A stretch of 46,851 bases of DNA from Gamarada debralockiae (lineage: Eukaryota > Ascomycota > Leotiomycetes > Helotiales > Hyphodiscaceae): NCBI GenBank assembly GCA_002803225.1, contig NXFV01000335.1:1-46851 (forward strand), in the 5' to 3' direction. The stretch's first letter is position 1; every line of letters begins with the position of its first letter. Below the pieces are notes generated by a model that was not told where the DNA came from, did not search any database, and saw nothing but the letters and a program-made list of their open reading frames with translations. Positions 20,327 through 31,941 of the stretch are shown here, one piece after another. The position numbers and the translations under genes are program-made.

Positions 20327-21321
20327 ATGGCTTTCCATCCCGATTCTCTACCAGATCTTTCTGGCAAAGTATACATTGTTACTGGTGGAAATTCTGGGAT
20401 GTCAGTTTTCAACCCCCTCTCCTAGTACAATACTTACATAACTACAGAGGTTATCACACTGTAGCCCGTCTCGCGGAGCACGGCGCCCACGTCTATATGT
20501 GCGCACGCAATCCTACGAAAGCCACTACCGCCATTGCCTCCATCAAAGAGCTATACCCAAAAGTCAACATCTCCCTCCTCGAAATGGACCACATGTCTCT
20601 TCCCACCGTCGTGGCAGCCGCGAAACTGTTCCTCACGAAAGAAATTAGTCTGCATGGTCTGATCAACAACGCAGGAATCATGAACACCCCCTGGGAGCTA
20701 AGCAAAGACGGGCACGAGGCACAATGGCAAACAAACTACCTCGCTCACTGGGTCTTCACGTCTTACCTCTTGCCTCTAATGCTTGCCACCTCGAAAGGCC
20801 TCCCAGCTGGGAGTGTACGAATCGTGAACTTGACATCTGGCGGGCATATAATGGCACCGAACGGCGGAATCAACTTCGCCGACACAAATCTACCCAACAA
20901 ATCGGGCATGAACCGATACGGACAGAGCAAGCTCGGTAACGTGCTGCACGCAAAAACGCTGAATAAACTCTATGGGCCTGATTCACCTAGTGCCAAGAGT
21001 GGCGAGGGCGAGATTTGGACAGCGGTTGTGCATCCTGGTCTCGTTGATAGCGAGTTGGAAGGGAGGATTGACAGTGTATGGATAAAAAGATTGCTTATAG
21101 TGATTAGGTGGTTTGGTGGGTATACGGATGGGGATACCGGGTCTTGGACTTCGGTTTTCTGTGCGGCGAGCTCGGAGATGAAGGCAGAGCAGAGTGGGAC
21201 TTATTTCCAGAGGATTGCGAAGGTAGGGAGGGAGAGTTCCTATGCGAAGGATATGAAACTTGCGAACAGATTGGAAGTTTGGACGAAGGAGGAGATGACA
21301 AATGAGGGGTTTGTTCAGTGA
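20327..21321 (+). CDS. short-chain dehydrogenase/reductase
   Basis: Exon 1 is 20327-20400 and exon 2 is 20448-21321. The intron at 20401-20447 (GTCAGT donor, CTACAG acceptor) splits the Ile of the cofactor motif. The product is 315 residues. It has the Rossmann TGGNSGIG motif at about residue 20, NNAG near 105, a catalytic Ser in NLTSGGH and the catalytic pair in YGQSK near 190, followed by PG in VVHPGLVDSELEG. This is a classical/extended-type NAD(P)(H)-dependent oxidoreductase, similar to fungal retinol-dehydrogenase or WW-domain-oxidoreductase-like SDRs. The substrate is unknown. No signal peptide is present, so it is probably cytosolic. The gene looks intact and sits divergent to the bZIP gene. 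Confidence 0.88.
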
Positions 21322-22027
21322 GCTATTCCTTGGGGTTGGTTGATTGGATGTTTCGTGTGTCTACGGTATCAAGTTTGTTTGGCTCTCTGATGGAAGAGTT
21401 GTTCTGTTGGCAGCTTCTTATGTGTGTAATATTGTTCTTCGTATCGTGGAAGATTTTCATTTCAATTGCACCCACTCGTGACTTCTCTGGTTGAAGCCAA
21501 CGTTGCAAGAAAGATCTTGACATACACAGTACCACCAGGCTAGTTTTTAAAATAGCATCCGTACTCGCCTGTTACCCCTTCTTTCTTGCAATGGCACAGT
21601 AGAGTCAAGGACTCAAGGAGGGGTCCGGGGGGTGTCTATGGATCAGGCATCTGAACAAAATATGTTTCGGAGCCATTCAACCGAATTTCTAGAGGGTGGT
21701 GGAAAAGGGTGCTCGTTTAGGGCATTGCACTATAAAGGTTGTTGCCTACTAATAGCCCATTGAGTCTAAATTCTTGGCACAAAACGCGAATCACAACAGA
21801 CGCACAGGCTATGCACGCAGCTTACAAAATCGCTTATAGGTCTCCGATGCATTTTCAGGATCGACAATAATTCCATCCCAATGATCATATGTATCTCCAA
21901 AGCTCCGTTTACTCCCTGAGTTCCTTCTCTAGCAAATTCTTCTAGTCTTTCTATCATTCCTCATACGGCACACGAACTTTACTCCACTATCTACTCCAGG
22001 ATCCTGAACAAATTCACCGTTTCGAAA
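21322..22027. other. intergenic, no gene seen
   Basis: Flank between the dehydrogenase and the oxidoreductase relic. The only notable feature is the second copy of the 16-mer ATGCACGCAGCTTACA at 21811-21826. Confidence 0.5.
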
Positions 22028-22418
22028 ATGACAGTACCAAAAGACCCAAACCATTTTGATCTCCTCATCCTCGGTAGCCGCGAAGCAGGAAAATTCCTCG
22101 CCTGCCTGGACACTCGGGCAGCAAAACTGGCGCTGCGCAGTCATAGAGCGGAAATACGTAGGCAACTCCTGCCCCAAAATCGCCTGCCTACCCAGCAAAA
22201 ACATAGTCCATTCCGCAAACGTCATACACACTGCTTACCACAGACACGAATTTGGGATCCAGGATGTGCAAGGGGTGCAGATGTCTGTTGTGTGGGAGCG
22301 GAAGGGGGAGATGGTAAGGGGATTGATGGATATGCATGAAGGGCGGTTTAAGGATTTTGGCATAAGCCTATTAGTCTGTCTAATTAATAAAAGGGATTCG
22401 CGGCTTACCCAGGAATAA
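22028..22418 (+). pseudogene. N-terminal fragment of a pyridine-nucleotide disulfide oxidoreductase
   Basis: From the ATG at 22028 the first frame reads an FAD-binding start (FDLLILGSREAGK). A second frame then continues the homology (NWRCAVIERKYVG, then SCPKIACLPSKN), including the redox-active C-x4-C pair of glutathione/mercuric/lipoamide reductase relatives. The switch lies around 22095-22110 and needs a one-base indel. The dinucleotide motif also has Arg where Gly is expected (GSREAG, not GSGEAG). The homology stops near 22340-22380, so only about a quarter of a normal 450-500-residue enzyme remains. The remnant is dead. Confidence 0.75.
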
Positions 22419-22520
22419 AACCTATATTTCAAAGCAGAATGTTACGGGAAGGAGAAAGATATCTTTAGGGTAAAGTACGAAATGTGGTAAAAGCTTGACC
22501 ACCTTTGTGAATAGAGAATA

Positions 22521-22622
22521 CTCTTAGGACCGTAGATATCATAGGAGAATTGAAGAATTCTCATATGACCCCGGAGATCTTAAGGGAATGCTCTTAGGGC
22601 CATAGATATCATAGGAGAATTC
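22521..22622. repeat. direct repeat, two 31-bp copies
   Basis: CTCTTAGGACCGTAGATATC at 22521 continues into ATAGGAGAATT. The same 31-bp stretch recurs at 22592-22622 with two substitutions, a 71-bp offset. This is probably a local duplication. Confidence 0.6.
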
Positions 22623-22651
22623 TCGTAGGGGCCTTAGAATTTTGGGAGAAA

Positions 22652-22691
22652 TCGCTTGAGAAATTTCTCTAAAGATTTCCTTCTCAAGCGA
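22652..22691. repeat. inverted repeat (11-bp stem)
   Basis: TCGCTTGAGAA at 22652-22662 is complemented exactly by TTCTCAAGCGA at 22681-22691 around an 18-nt loop. The location downstream of any gene is unclear, so it is not called a terminator. Confidence 0.5.
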
Positions 22692-23929
22692 AATCTTGGA
22701 GCGGAAATACTATTATCTTAATCAAAGCTAAACTCTTCTTGGATTATTTAGCAATGGAAATCTTCTTGCCCACCCGGGAAGAAATTACAGTAGAAGTAGA
22801 TAAACAAAGGCAACGAAAACAAGTATGTTACATAATCCCTGACGTTCTGTTCACGTGATAATCTCAAACTGACTCAGCGTAGTTGGCACTTCGTCCGTAC
22901 ATACTCGCTCTTTTTGCGATGTGCAACAAAAAAGCCTTCACGAAGCGTGCACAAACTACACGTGACCTCGCTCTCTTGCCCACGGAAAAGTTAACGAGAA
23001 TTGTCACAAATGCACTTTCGGAAGGGAAAAGCTCAATTATTGGGTTCAGGCTAGGTCTCAAAATAGGTCGATGTATTTTAAGTAGCTCGCAAACGCTATG
23101 AAAATCCACACAGATCTTGCATTAGCACGCGGCTGCGGCTATTCTCTACTTGGTACTAGTTGCTGGCCGACCCCGTCGGATAATCGAAACGACAAAAAAC
23201 ATTGGATAAATAGGAAAAGCACTTCTTGCATGGCCATTTTGAATGAATTGATGAGTCCCCTCTTTCTAAATGAAAACCATTCCTCGAGTTGACCATCCTT
23301 ATTCCATCTCCTCACAAGACTTTTCTAAATTCGGCTCTGGCAAGGATCCTTGTATAGTTTGACAGGTGAGGGAGAACGGATACCATCACGACGTCATAAT
23401 AGATTAGAAAGATGGCTGTGTTCCAGACTAACAGGCATTAGCAAGATTTATATTTAAATAATATGGAAACTATAGCCGATTCACTGGGGAGCCAGAAGAG
23501 GACCCCCTGAGCATAATCCAGCTGACCCACTAGCGTGCTCAGGGCTCAGGACTCGGCTCAGGTTAGAGCAGCGACTGCTCCGGTCCAAAGACGGAAGTGG
23601 ACTTTGGAGAGGTCCAGATTCGGTGCAGATTATAGTGGTAATTACCCGATCTGACTTAGCAGAAAGTTTCGAGTGTCCCGGACGTTATCTCCACCTTCAC
23701 AATCTGAAGGGGTCTGAGAGAGAGACCATGAAAGCCATGTCAGATCGGAAAATTGAGCCCCTTGAGCATGGAGCTCTATCTAATAAAGATTCGCAAGTGC
23801 TTTGGAAGATAAGTACCTTTCAATTCCTCCTCGCAACGAAGGCTGGCTTCTTTCCCGAATTCCTCACTATGCATTTCAAGTCAGTCTCCCAGAGAGTTGT
23901 CATGTCTTTCAATATTTTTTGTAGCCACC

Positions 23930-24851
23930 ATGGACGAGTCAAGTCACTCAGACCTCGATGATCTCGAGCTCAAAGCGGTAGGGTACAAGCGAGAGATGCC
24001 AAGACAGTTCTCCATTCTCAGTCTCGGAGCTTTGTCCTTCACTTTGACCTGCACATGGCTCGATAAGGTTCACAAGTTGGCATTAGTCCCACTGGAGCCT
24101 CATCTGCGGGAACTCTGTGGCCACTACCAATTGCTGGTATCATGACCTGCATTGTCTCTCTAGGAATGGCAGAGGCTGCCTCGGCCTATCCGGTTGCTGG
24201 TGCTCAATACTGCTGGTCTTTTATAGTAGCACGCGACGACTACAAACCATTTGCCGCGTATGTGTGAGTATCAACTCCCCATTGAAAGAAATTTGAACCC
24301 AACTTGTTATAGTGAGGAGTGGATGAGTATTCTCAGTTGGTGGCTGGTATCAGGCTAAGTATCCAGTTTCATCTCTTCGATGATCTTGGCAATCGTCTCT
24401 TTATGGTACCCGAATATCACTATCAAAACTGGCAGCAATGGATGATATATGTGGCTGTTCTCTGGTTAGCTGTTGAAGTCAACATCTTCGGATCTAGCCT
24501 CATCCCAAAATTCAATCAAATGATCTGTGAGTTTGCTGTGTTCGATTGTTGACTGACTCCCTGCTAATCTGCTACAGTCCTTCTGTCTGTATTGACGCTT
24601 TCGACGACAACAGTTACACTATTCATTGCAGCCGGGACTTCCATGTATCGCTGGATATCATTAACCGCTTCCCGACTGTGATGCCAGTGACGAAGGAAAA
24701 CATGAATTACGTATCAGTGGTAGTAACTGGGTCGGTGGCTTTCGTTATTGGTTTGCAGTTTACATCCAAGAAAGGGAAGTTCACTGGACCTAAAGTTGAT
24801 ATGGCGCAACGAACAGAACAACGGATGGCCGCTATTGAGGAGGGATTCTGA
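23930..24851 (+). pseudogene. amino-acid/GABA permease pseudogene with central deletion
   Basis: The relic opens at 23930 with the acidic leader and GYKREMPRQFSILSLGALSF of fungal amino-acid permeases. Downstream pieces match later parts: IVSLGMAEAASAYPVAGAQY, WMSILSWWLVSG, the periplasmic YHYQNWQQWM region, then a C-terminal MNYVSVVVTGSVAFVIG helix with its tail. Lesions: a frameshift after the first helix near 24060; TAA at 24355-24357 just after LVSG; a frameshift near 24412; and loss of most of the middle, since about 300 residues remain of a normal 500-550. Splice sites are still recognisable (GTGAGT near 24263). The ancestral protein would be a 12-helix plasma-membrane transporter. Confidence 0.8.
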
Positions 24852-25321
24852 CTGAAGGTGTAGGAGAGGATGTCGAGAGTTAGAGACAAATACCGTCGTG
24901 AAGGATTAACTATTTTCTCTGCTCTGAATAATTTTGGCGGTCTATTGAAACGTCGCGCACATTGAATGTTGGAAGTGTTATTAAGATGCTCTACGAACTG
25001 TTCTCTGCCAAGAGAAAGTGAAATCTATTTTTTTGGCCTGCAAGTCTATCAAGTGAAGGAATGCAAAATATGGAATTATCATTATCGTTCTCTGCAAACC
25101 TGAAATGCTTCTTTCTCACTTTTGTTTGGCTATCACACTGCACCACACTTGCATGGCCGAGGCTGCAGTAATCCAATTTAGGCTACTTTTCCTGCCCACC
25201 CCAGCTCTTCACGGGCAAGCACTCACACCCCAAGATATAATTTTCCAACGAAGCACCATGAGAGGGAGAAAGACAATTATTGAGGAAACCACAAAACTCC
25301 CTCAGCCCCCTGACCCTAACC
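24852..25321. other. intergenic, no gene seen
   Basis: Gap between the permease relic and the FAD monooxygenase. It should hold the promoter of the latter. No supported coding sequence. Confidence 0.5.
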
Positions 25322-26995
25322 ATGAAAGTGATCGTCGTTGGTGGAGGCATCGCAGGGCTCTCAGCAAGCATCGCACTACGTCGCGCAGGGCACCACGTGC
25401 AGGCGAGTTTCTGCTTCCTTAAATTTTCCAAGAGCTATTCACCTTACCGGAAGCCAGATTCTCGAGAGATCGACTCTTCACCACGAAACCGGCGCCGCAA
25501 TTCATCTCCAACCCAACGCCACGCGTGTCCTACTAACATGGGATTTCTCGCCGGCACGTGCTCAGCTGGTATTCGCACGAAAGTCCCTCTACGCCGACGG
25601 AGCGTCAATGAAAGTGTTTTATGAGGAGGATCAAAGTCAAATTGAGAAGGAGTTCGGTGCCCCATTTTATTTCGCACATAGAGTCGATTTGCACAATGAG
25701 CTCAAGCTGTTGGCGACGAGTGAGGAGGGTCCTGGGAAGCCCGTAGAGATTTTGACGGGAAAGGAGGTCATTAGTTATGTGAGTCGCACTCCACTAAATA
25801 CTCCTCAATTTTGAGCAGGCCGAGTCACTGATGGATCTTGCGCCTTGATTGAAGGAGCCGGAAGAGGGCACAGTAGTTCTCACAGATGGGACGAAAAAGA
25901 CAGCCAGCATGATAGTTGCAGCTGAAGGAATCCATTCCAAAGCGGTCAAATTCATTGTCGGATATGACAACCCAGCAGTATCAACGAGAACATCCTGCTT
26001 TAGGTCCTTGATGCCAAGTCAGGATATTCTTGATGACGAAGAGACCAAAAGCTTGATGGAGGATCATGAGGGACTGTTCAGGTTCTACACTGATAACAAA
26101 GGACGGATCCTTGTGTGGTACCCGTGTCGCGGGTACGTGGGTGTGATCAAGAATTTGGATAACACGCCGATAATCTGGGAAATAGAAACCACATGCAGAA
26201 TATCGCTTTCGTTGTACCAGACTACGAAGGATTAGGCTCACAAGAAGGTCAATCGCTATGACTCTTCTCTTCTGGCGCAGCGAATGACTGACTTCAATTA
26301 GGCTGGAACTTTGATGTAGATCCTGCGGTCATGGTGGAAGAGATGAAGACCTTCCATCCATCGCTTCAAGCCATGTTCAGGTAAGCTTCGCATTGTCTGT
26401 CATGCCGGAACCGCCCTGGTAACACCACATAGAAAAGTCAAAGACGTCAAATTGTGGAAATTACTTTCCAGAGCACCTCTTCCCTCATGGCACAAGTCTA
26501 GGCTCGTCATGATCGGTGATGCTGCTCATCCTATGCTCCCATGTCGGTTTCTGTTTAACCCAAATATTCGGAAAACTCTTCTGATGCTCTTAATTCAGTA
26601 CAAGGACAAGCTGGCTCCCAAGCAATAGAAGACGCTGCCGCTCTCGGAATACTATTCTCGAATTTCTCATCTACCGACGCAACGTCAATCTCCAAACGCC
26701 TTTATCATTTCGAGAATGTGCGGAGAAATCGCGCTTCGGCCATGCAGTTGCTCTCTGATACAACAATCAACCATAAAGATACGGAGGCTATCAGAACTGC
26801 GGTTCAGCCGTTCATGCCTGGAGAAACAGTCCCTGGTAAGTCAATTTGGAGTGGCAGGTCTGTGAAATATGAAAGTAATGCTAATGAGAACCTTCAGTTA
26901 CTCATCCTGAGCAGATCAAGTATAGATTCAGTTTGGATGTGTTCAAAGACTGTGAGGCGGAGTTGAAGAAGATAGCGGAGCTGGATAAGAAATAA
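25322..26995 (+). CDS. FAD-dependent monooxygenase (salicylate-hydroxylase-like)
   Basis: Eight exons: 25322-25402, 25458-25778, 25855-26132, 26186-26247, 26302-26380, 26433-26542, 26599-26835, 26898-26995. They give 421 residues with every join in frame. Features: [18 protein letters not shown] at the N-terminus (FAD dinucleotide fold), [15 protein letters not shown], the WYPCRG line, and GDAAHPMLP near 290, followed by [16 protein letters not shown]. This is a class A flavoprotein hydroxylase similar to fungal salicylate hydroxylases and those in secondary-metabolite clusters. Intron 1 has the rare GC-AG type (CAG|GCGAGT). Others have GT-AG with mostly usual donors. The substrate is unknown. 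No signal peptide. It is intact, in contrast to the genes on either side. Confidence 0.85.
25403..25457 (+). other. GC-AG intron in the FAD monooxygenase gene
   Basis: The exon ends CAG and the intron starts GCGAGT, a one-base variant of the consensus GTGAGT. The acceptor GCCAG restores the ILERS frame. The upstream GT at 25398-25399 would give a frame shift. Confidence 0.6.
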
Positions 26996-27661
26996 AGCTT
27001 GTTATTTCACGAGAATCTCCGAGTATCCGAAGGATTGCAGACCGCAAAGGAAGTTCGCTACTTTTAGATTCATTGATACCGTATTAATTGCTTTACAAGA
27101 CCATGTCTTGCACATCAAATGCTGCCACTTTGTCGCTTTGGAACCATCTCTTATAATAGGATTAGGGTATTATAAGTGGAAATAGCCCATTGGGTATTAG
27201 GGCTTAAATCGGCGGTAAGTATATTCCTGAAACAACATGGCCGTTTCCAGCTGCGCCTCCTGAGGCGGAGCTGCATTCAAACACATGGATACGATATACG
27301 GACTTCATGGCTTCACATACCTAAAAAAATGGACCCAAAGTGGGTCCTGGAACGTTTCTGATTATTGGTGCGTGACAATCGTATTCATCGTGTTCGCCTA
27401 TCGCTTTCAGTGTGGGGCTTCCTTCAAGTCACCCGTGGGTGAGCTTAGGAGCCAAGCCTTGGCACGCTAGGATCCACAGCGTTATATACTTATGCAGTCA
27501 AATTTTATTCCTCCGCTATACTCAAGGGACTAACCAGCCAGTAGATTGTTGACCGACTGAAACTTCCATTTCTTGAGAATATTTAACTCTCAGTTTCCCT
27601 TGCTACATCACCCGGAAGGACCCAACTCACTGCTATGACCTGATAATCCACCTTTGCCCTC
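26996..27661. other. intergenic, no gene seen
   Basis: 666 bp between the FAD monooxygenase and the glucosyltransferase relic. No supported coding sequence; it should include the ancestral glucosyltransferase promoter. Confidence 0.5.
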
Positions 27662-30615
27662 ATGAACGACAAAGGCAATCAACAAGACGGGACTCAAGAC
27701 CCGTTCAGCAGCACCAAAGATCCACACATCGATTGGGACCAACCTCCACAGTATAATGTACTCTGTCCTGGAGAAACCGGAGATGTCTCTGCCGTCATCA
27801 CAGGTGCGTTATCTAACACCCGGGACACAATAAAGATATATATAGAGGGACGTTTGGAAACTGACTGGAGCTTATGATGCAGATGATGGACGAGTTGACG
27901 TATGCGTCAATATACATGCAGACTCCAAGATTCTTCCACCCATCTCGCACGACAATGGTCCGGCACAAGAGACATTAATAGCACACTACTCCACCTATTC
28001 TCCATTAAACATTGTTATCCAGGTCGTTGGAAGTAGAGGTATATAGAAGCACAAATGAGGCAAAGTGACGCTTACACTCTTCTAGGCGATGTACAGCCGT
28101 TTATTGCCCTAGGGCAAGAACTGAAAGCGTCTGGTCACCGCATCCGCATAGCTACTCATGCCAACTTTAAAGACTTTGTTGAATCGTCCGACCTAGAGTT
28201 CTTCTCTATCGGCGGCGACCCTACTAGTCTGATGGCCGTACGTGACCCCACCCATTGACATCGCACAACTAATATGTACAGTACATGGTCAAAAATCCTA
28301 GCATCATTCCGACTTTTGATACACTACGATCGGGAGAGATTGGGCGCAAGCGCAAGATGATCTACGAGATGTTGGATGGCTGTTGGGAGTCATGCATCTC
28401 CCCCGACGCCACAACAGATGTGCCATTCGTCGCCGATGCTATCATTGCGAACCCACCCAGCTTCGCTCACGTACATTGCGCGCAGGCGCTCGGTGTACCA
28501 CTTCATTTCATGTTCACCATGCCGTGGAGTCCAACAAGAGCATTCCCACACCCCTTAGCGAACATGCGAAATGGAAGTGGAGATCCCCAGATCGCCAATT
28601 TCCTATCATATGGCTTGGTTGATGTGATGACTTGGCAGGGGAAAGTATATGACTAGTGTTGACACGACTCCGCTAACATGGTTCCAGTCTGGCGGATGTG
28701 ATTAATCTTTGGAGAAGGAAAACGTTGAATCTGGAGCCCGTGCCTGCTATGGCAGGGCCAGGGCTTGCAGAAGCATTGAAGATCCCGTTCACATATTGTT
28801 GGTCTCCAGTGCTTATACCAAAGCCCGCGGATTGGCCCTCATACATTGGTATGTAGTCATAGCATCAGGCACGCATGTTACTTACGCGACTGTCAGATGT
28901 ATGCGGATTCTTCTTCCGCGAAGTAGCGCCGTATACACCGGACGAGGAGCTTGCTACTTTCCTTTGAGCAGGTGCATCCCCTGTCTACATCGGGTTTGGC
29001 AGCATTGTGATAGAAGATGCAGCCAAAATGACCGACGTAGTCCTGGAGGCGGTACGATTGTGCGGAGTGAGGGCTATTGTTTCTAAGGGATGGAGCAAGC
29101 TTGGAACTGGGCGATCTGATCCTAATGTTCTGTTCATAGGCGATTGTCCACATGGTAAGACAGTTACCTACCTAGGATGAGCAGCAGAGCTAAGCACTGT
29201 ATAGAATGGCTTTTTAAGCATGTGGCAGCGGTCATACATCATGGTGGTGCGGGCACCACAGCCTGTGGTTTACTCAATGGTCGACCAACAAGCATTGTGC
29301 CTTTCTTTGGCGAGTGAGTGGGCCCGTTCCCGTTAAATCTTGTATATTGAAATTTACCAAAAGCTGAACGCACAGTCAACCGTTCTGGGCAAACATGGTA
29401 GCGGCGGCTGGCGCTGGACCTCAGCCGATCCCCAGCAAATCACTCGACAGTGTAAATCTCGCTGGCGCTATCCGCACCTGTCTTGCGCCCGGGACGGTCC
29501 GCGCAGCAGGCATAATCGCGGCAAAGATGGAGAATGAGTGTGGCGTCAGAGAAGCTGTTAAGTCATTCCACCGCAACCTGCCCGTTGACAATATGACTTG
29601 TGACTTGCTGGAGAGCCAAAACGCCGTGTGGTTGTGGCGTGGGAGAAATGACTACGTGCTAAAGCTGTCTGATCGTGCAACATATATTCTCCTCAGCCAC
29701 AAGAAGATTGACGGCAAGGATCTGGAACTGTAAGCATTTGGGCCGGAGACGGAACTGGTTGCTGATGTCAGTCAAGATACAAGGCGCGCCCAATCCGTAT
29801 TGAAAATCCTCGCTGGGATCCTCTTACTGCGACCTCCTCTGTTCTCCTAGGCACCATTGTCGATTTCTCATCCGCACTTGGGAGCGCCTTCACCGATCCG
29901 TATAAAGAATTCAGGTTGGCGAGGGCGCCGCAACACAGTGGCACCCATACTCACGGCCCCGCCAGTTCGGCCAGTCTGGCTGCTGTTCGCGGCATGGGCA
30001 GAATGACGGGCAGTCTGGCCAAGGCGACTCTGGTTGATGTTCCCCTGGCGTTAGCGGATGGTTTGAATGCTGTGCCGAGTTTGTATGGTGAGAAGGCGCC
30101 ACAGCACAGAGATGTGAAGGACTGGAGAAGCGGCGGTGCTGTGGCTGGAAGGTATTGTCCAGAACCTGGTCTTGCTCTACAAAATTGCTGATAGTCTCGC
30201 AGAATTTTGCACACGGATTTTATGAAGGTATCACTGGGATCGTCACCCAACCAATAAAGGGTGCCAGGGATGATGGCGTATTAGGTTTCGCAAAAGGTCT
30301 CGCGAAGGGTTCTATGGGGCTAATAACTAAGCCTGGATCGGGTACGTTTGCATTGTCTACAGTTATTATTTTGAGATACGCAAGCACTTGCTACAATGAT
30401 CTATCACTAACGTTATAACAGCAATGTTTGGTCTTGTGGCATATCCTGCCCTCGGCCTGTTCAAGAGCATTAATTCGAAAGAACTGACCCCAGCTCAAAC
30501 AAGAGTCTTACTTGCCAGACAAGACTTGATCTCGTACGTCAACGACAAAGTGGTTCTTGGAGAGACTGAAATCAGAAGAGTTCTCGCTAGATTTGAAAGC
30601 GGTAACATTGGGTGA
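27662..30615 (+). pseudogene. UDP-glucose:sterol glucosyltransferase-like gene with three lesions
   Basis: Eleven exons can be traced: 27662-27803, 27883-28038, 28086-28237, 28282-28640, 28688-28848, 28897-29154, 29205-29313, 29376-29729, 29777-30151, 30202-30341 and 30422-30615. The product resembles Atg26/UGT51-type family-1 glycosyltransferases: [41 protein letters not shown], then the donor-binding [12 protein letters not shown] and PFFGDQPFW. It ends in the C-terminal extension with RGMGRMTGSLAKATLVDVPL and FAHGFYEGITGIVTQPIKGA, known from the fungal relatives. Lesions: the exon 4 donor reads GAAAGT, one change from GTAAGT (28642); TGA at 28965-28967 just before AGASPVYIGFGS; and a missing base at the exon 9 end, where GGAAG replaces the expected GGAAAG. 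Everything else is in frame, so the loss is recent or the errors are technical. Confidence 0.75.
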
Positions 30616-31589
30616 TTAATACCATAGTGTCATTGCGCGTTCAGGATTCGTTATCTAGTTTAGTCTAGCTCAACGTGAGTCTCTATTCGATTATAAATCT
30701 AAAGCGAAAGCGATCCAAAGGAGGAGCTTCCCTCTCGCCGGTACAACAAAATATGGTTTGCCCATCAGATCTCGTTCCGGCTACTGTCTCACCCTTCCTC
30801 AGCGTCTGACTCCCTTTAGGTAATTTAAGATTATAGTTCGAGATAAGATCCGGCGTGATAGTTTTGATGTCGATGCTTGCAAAGAACCTCCTAGAGCAAG
30901 CATGAGTCTCTTGACTGTGAAGGTGGAGGCGATCGAGTGACGACCTAATCGATTGAATTACCTCTATTACAAAGATCTAAAGCTACAGAGTGAAGAGAGA
31001 GGGAGAGAGTCCTGCCTACATAGTCTTTGTCCAGCTGCCACATGATCCTAGGTAGACCTAAATAGGACTAGTTTCAACAGCACCTTCCTCCACTGTCGCA
31101 CACTACCAAGCCAAGGCTCATCCGCCAACTCGCCTTTTCCAATATTCGCGTGCGATGCGAATCACGACGTACCTATTTCACCCCTCCTCTGTATTCAGAC
31201 TCTACGGACGCCACTTATACGGGCAACGCCGAGCTTCGCCGCCCTGTTATCATCGATATCTGCGACATTCACTGATCCGCCTTCTTCGTTACCGCGCCAC
31301 CATACTCTGCCTCTTCTACAGTCAGTGGGCTATCCTCGGCACCACAGCCTATATCCCCGTTCGCCAGTGAAAGATCCTCCAGGTCCTCATCTTCGTCCAG
31401 TCCAATATACCATATTTGACTTCGCGTTATTGATTACTAGCAGTTGTGGCCGATCGGAAGATTAGTCACGTGAACCAATTGCGGATCCTGGTTCTCTAGT
31501 GGAAGATCTACAGAGATTGTACGATAGTACCAAAGAGACGTGCTAAAAACGATGTGCCAAGCAGGACTGGATGTAGAACCCACACGGTG

Positions 31590-31689
31590 ACGCTGATGCA
31601 TCCATTCCGCTAGCGCATTCATTGCGCTGGCGTGAAAATATAGAGCAAATTTTGGCTTCATCACGCTGACGCATCCATTGCGCTGGCGC
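31590..31689. repeat. interspersed direct repeat, about 27 bp
   Basis: ACGCTGATGCATCCATTCCG continues to GCTAGCGC at 31590-31616 and is repeated with a few changes at 31663-31689. A partial third copy, with CATTCATTGCGCTGGCG, starts near 31615. This is likely a degraded tandem or hairpin-prone array. Confidence 0.5.
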
Positions 31690-31941
31690 TTGATGGACGC
31701 TGGCGCTGACAGAGGAGCAAAAATTCGGCACCCTCATTTGCTCGTAATTCTCGCTCTCTAGACGACCCTTCTGAGTCGTTCCGCTTTCCAGAGTTGGGAG
31801 AGCGGGAGAGGTTTGCCTGTGGAGAGAGCGAAAACTTGGGGACTGGTCTTGTTTGAGCAGCTAGGTGGAGGATGCCATGAAGATGAGACCAGTCGAAGAT
31901 ATGGAGACGTTGTCCAGGCGGAAATAAAACTCACACAGGGA

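Larger units (their letters stand above)
22419..23929. other. gene-poor intergenic region with short repeats
   Basis: No gene seen in about 1.5 kb. It contains a direct repeat (22521 and 22592) and a perfect 11-bp inverted repeat (22652-22691), listed separately. Confidence 0.5.

Noticed and set aside
28641..28687. Alternative donor at 28645 (GTATAT) to rescue exon 4 of the glucosyltransferase
   Set aside because: It gives phase 0 and an early TAA after the join; only the mutated GAAAGT donor keeps the frame.
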